A DNA stretch of 14,027 nt from positions 1 to 14,027 of the forward strand of contig CAXQRU010000140.1 of the NCBI GenBank assembly GCA_964226685.1. Reading direction: 5' to 3'. The DNA is from CAXQRU01 sp964226685 (GTDB taxonomy: Bacteria; Pseudomonadota; Gammaproteobacteria; Pseudomonadales; Cellvibrionaceae). Under the pieces are notes generated by a model that did not search any database, was not told the DNA's origin, and was given only the letters and a program-made list of their open reading frames with translations. The number at the start of each line of letters is the position of its first letter. Position 1 is the first letter of the stretch. The translations under genes were made by a program, and so were the position numbers. Below are positions 13,951 through 14,027 of the stretch, piece by piece.

Positions 13951-14027
13951 GAGGGTTCAGGTGTTGGGATGGCCATTGTTAAGCGACATGTCGATGCTTT
14001 AGGCGGGACTATCGATTTTTCGAGTAG
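13941..14027. repeat. Right arm of 87-bp inverted repeat, ending at the window edge
   Basis: This is the reverse complement of 13562-13648 and runs to the last base, so its true length is unknown. Read on the plus strand it encodes KVAEGSGVGMAIVKRH and onward, the kinase's own G2 box in opposite orientation, identical even at silent positions. The first ten bases (reverse complement AGCGACTTTA) could be native to either side of a junction. The likely explanation is a chimeric join at a contig end. Confidence 0.95.

Noticed and set aside
13942..14025. Plus-strand kinase G2-box coding sequence, as if a second, convergent histidine kinase began at the edge
   Set aside because: It is an exact reverse-complement copy of 13562-13648 at every base, so it is a duplicated or chimeric fragment and not an independent gene.

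Overview
The window looks like a bacterial chromosome segment, probably a whole contig, from a gammaproteobacterium of moderate to low GC. Gene content and order resemble the Pseudomonas/Oceanospirillales side of the class: a NAD kinase, metallophosphatase, rhomboid, DUF1315 and pepN run is joined to a YafS-like methyltransferase, rnhA and dnaQ run. This placement is from recalled synteny and protein similarity, not from a search. No tRNA, rRNA, CRISPR array, insertion sequence or prophage gene was found.

Layout. (1) At 1-867 (+) is the 3' part of a LysR regulator cut by the left edge. (2) From 8821 down to 881 (-) lies a very compact nine-gene run: nadK, metallophosphatase, glpG-like rhomboid protease, DUF1315, pepN, yafS-like methyltransferase, rnhA, dnaQ and a membrane-anchored pilin-like unknown. 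Junctions range from 14-bp overlaps to a 27-bp gap. (3) At 8890-9771 (+), divergent from nadK, is a DUF1853 protein with a residue pattern resembling a PD-(D/E)XK nuclease core. (4) From 13112 down to 9758 (-) is a three-gene set: a long coiled-coil protein with a Cys/His-rich C-terminal domain, a PLP enzyme of the D-cysteine desulfhydrase/ACC deaminase family, and a protein with two cyclic-nucleotide-binding domains fused to a rhodanese. (5) At 13359-13457 (-) is a 32-residue, strongly acidic microprotein gene with a good ribosome binding site, just downstream of (6) the C-terminal ATPase part of a sensor histidine kinase (13513 to about 13950, -).

The last 87 bases (13941-14027) are a perfect reverse complement of 13562-13648, inside the kinase's ATP-binding domain. 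This is most simply an assembly or amplification chimera at a contig end, so the kinase cannot be read past about 13940.

Functionally, most of the window is housekeeping: NADP synthesis, peptide degradation, primer/R-loop removal and replication proofreading. The least described parts are the coiled-coil/PLP/cNMP-rhodanese operon, which could be a regulated sulfur-transfer unit; the acidic microprotein; and the nuclease-like DUF1853 protein. Several starts were moved to internal ATG codons on the basis of ribosome binding sites, overlaps and family lengths (pepN, DUF1315, metallophosphatase and coiled-coil genes).
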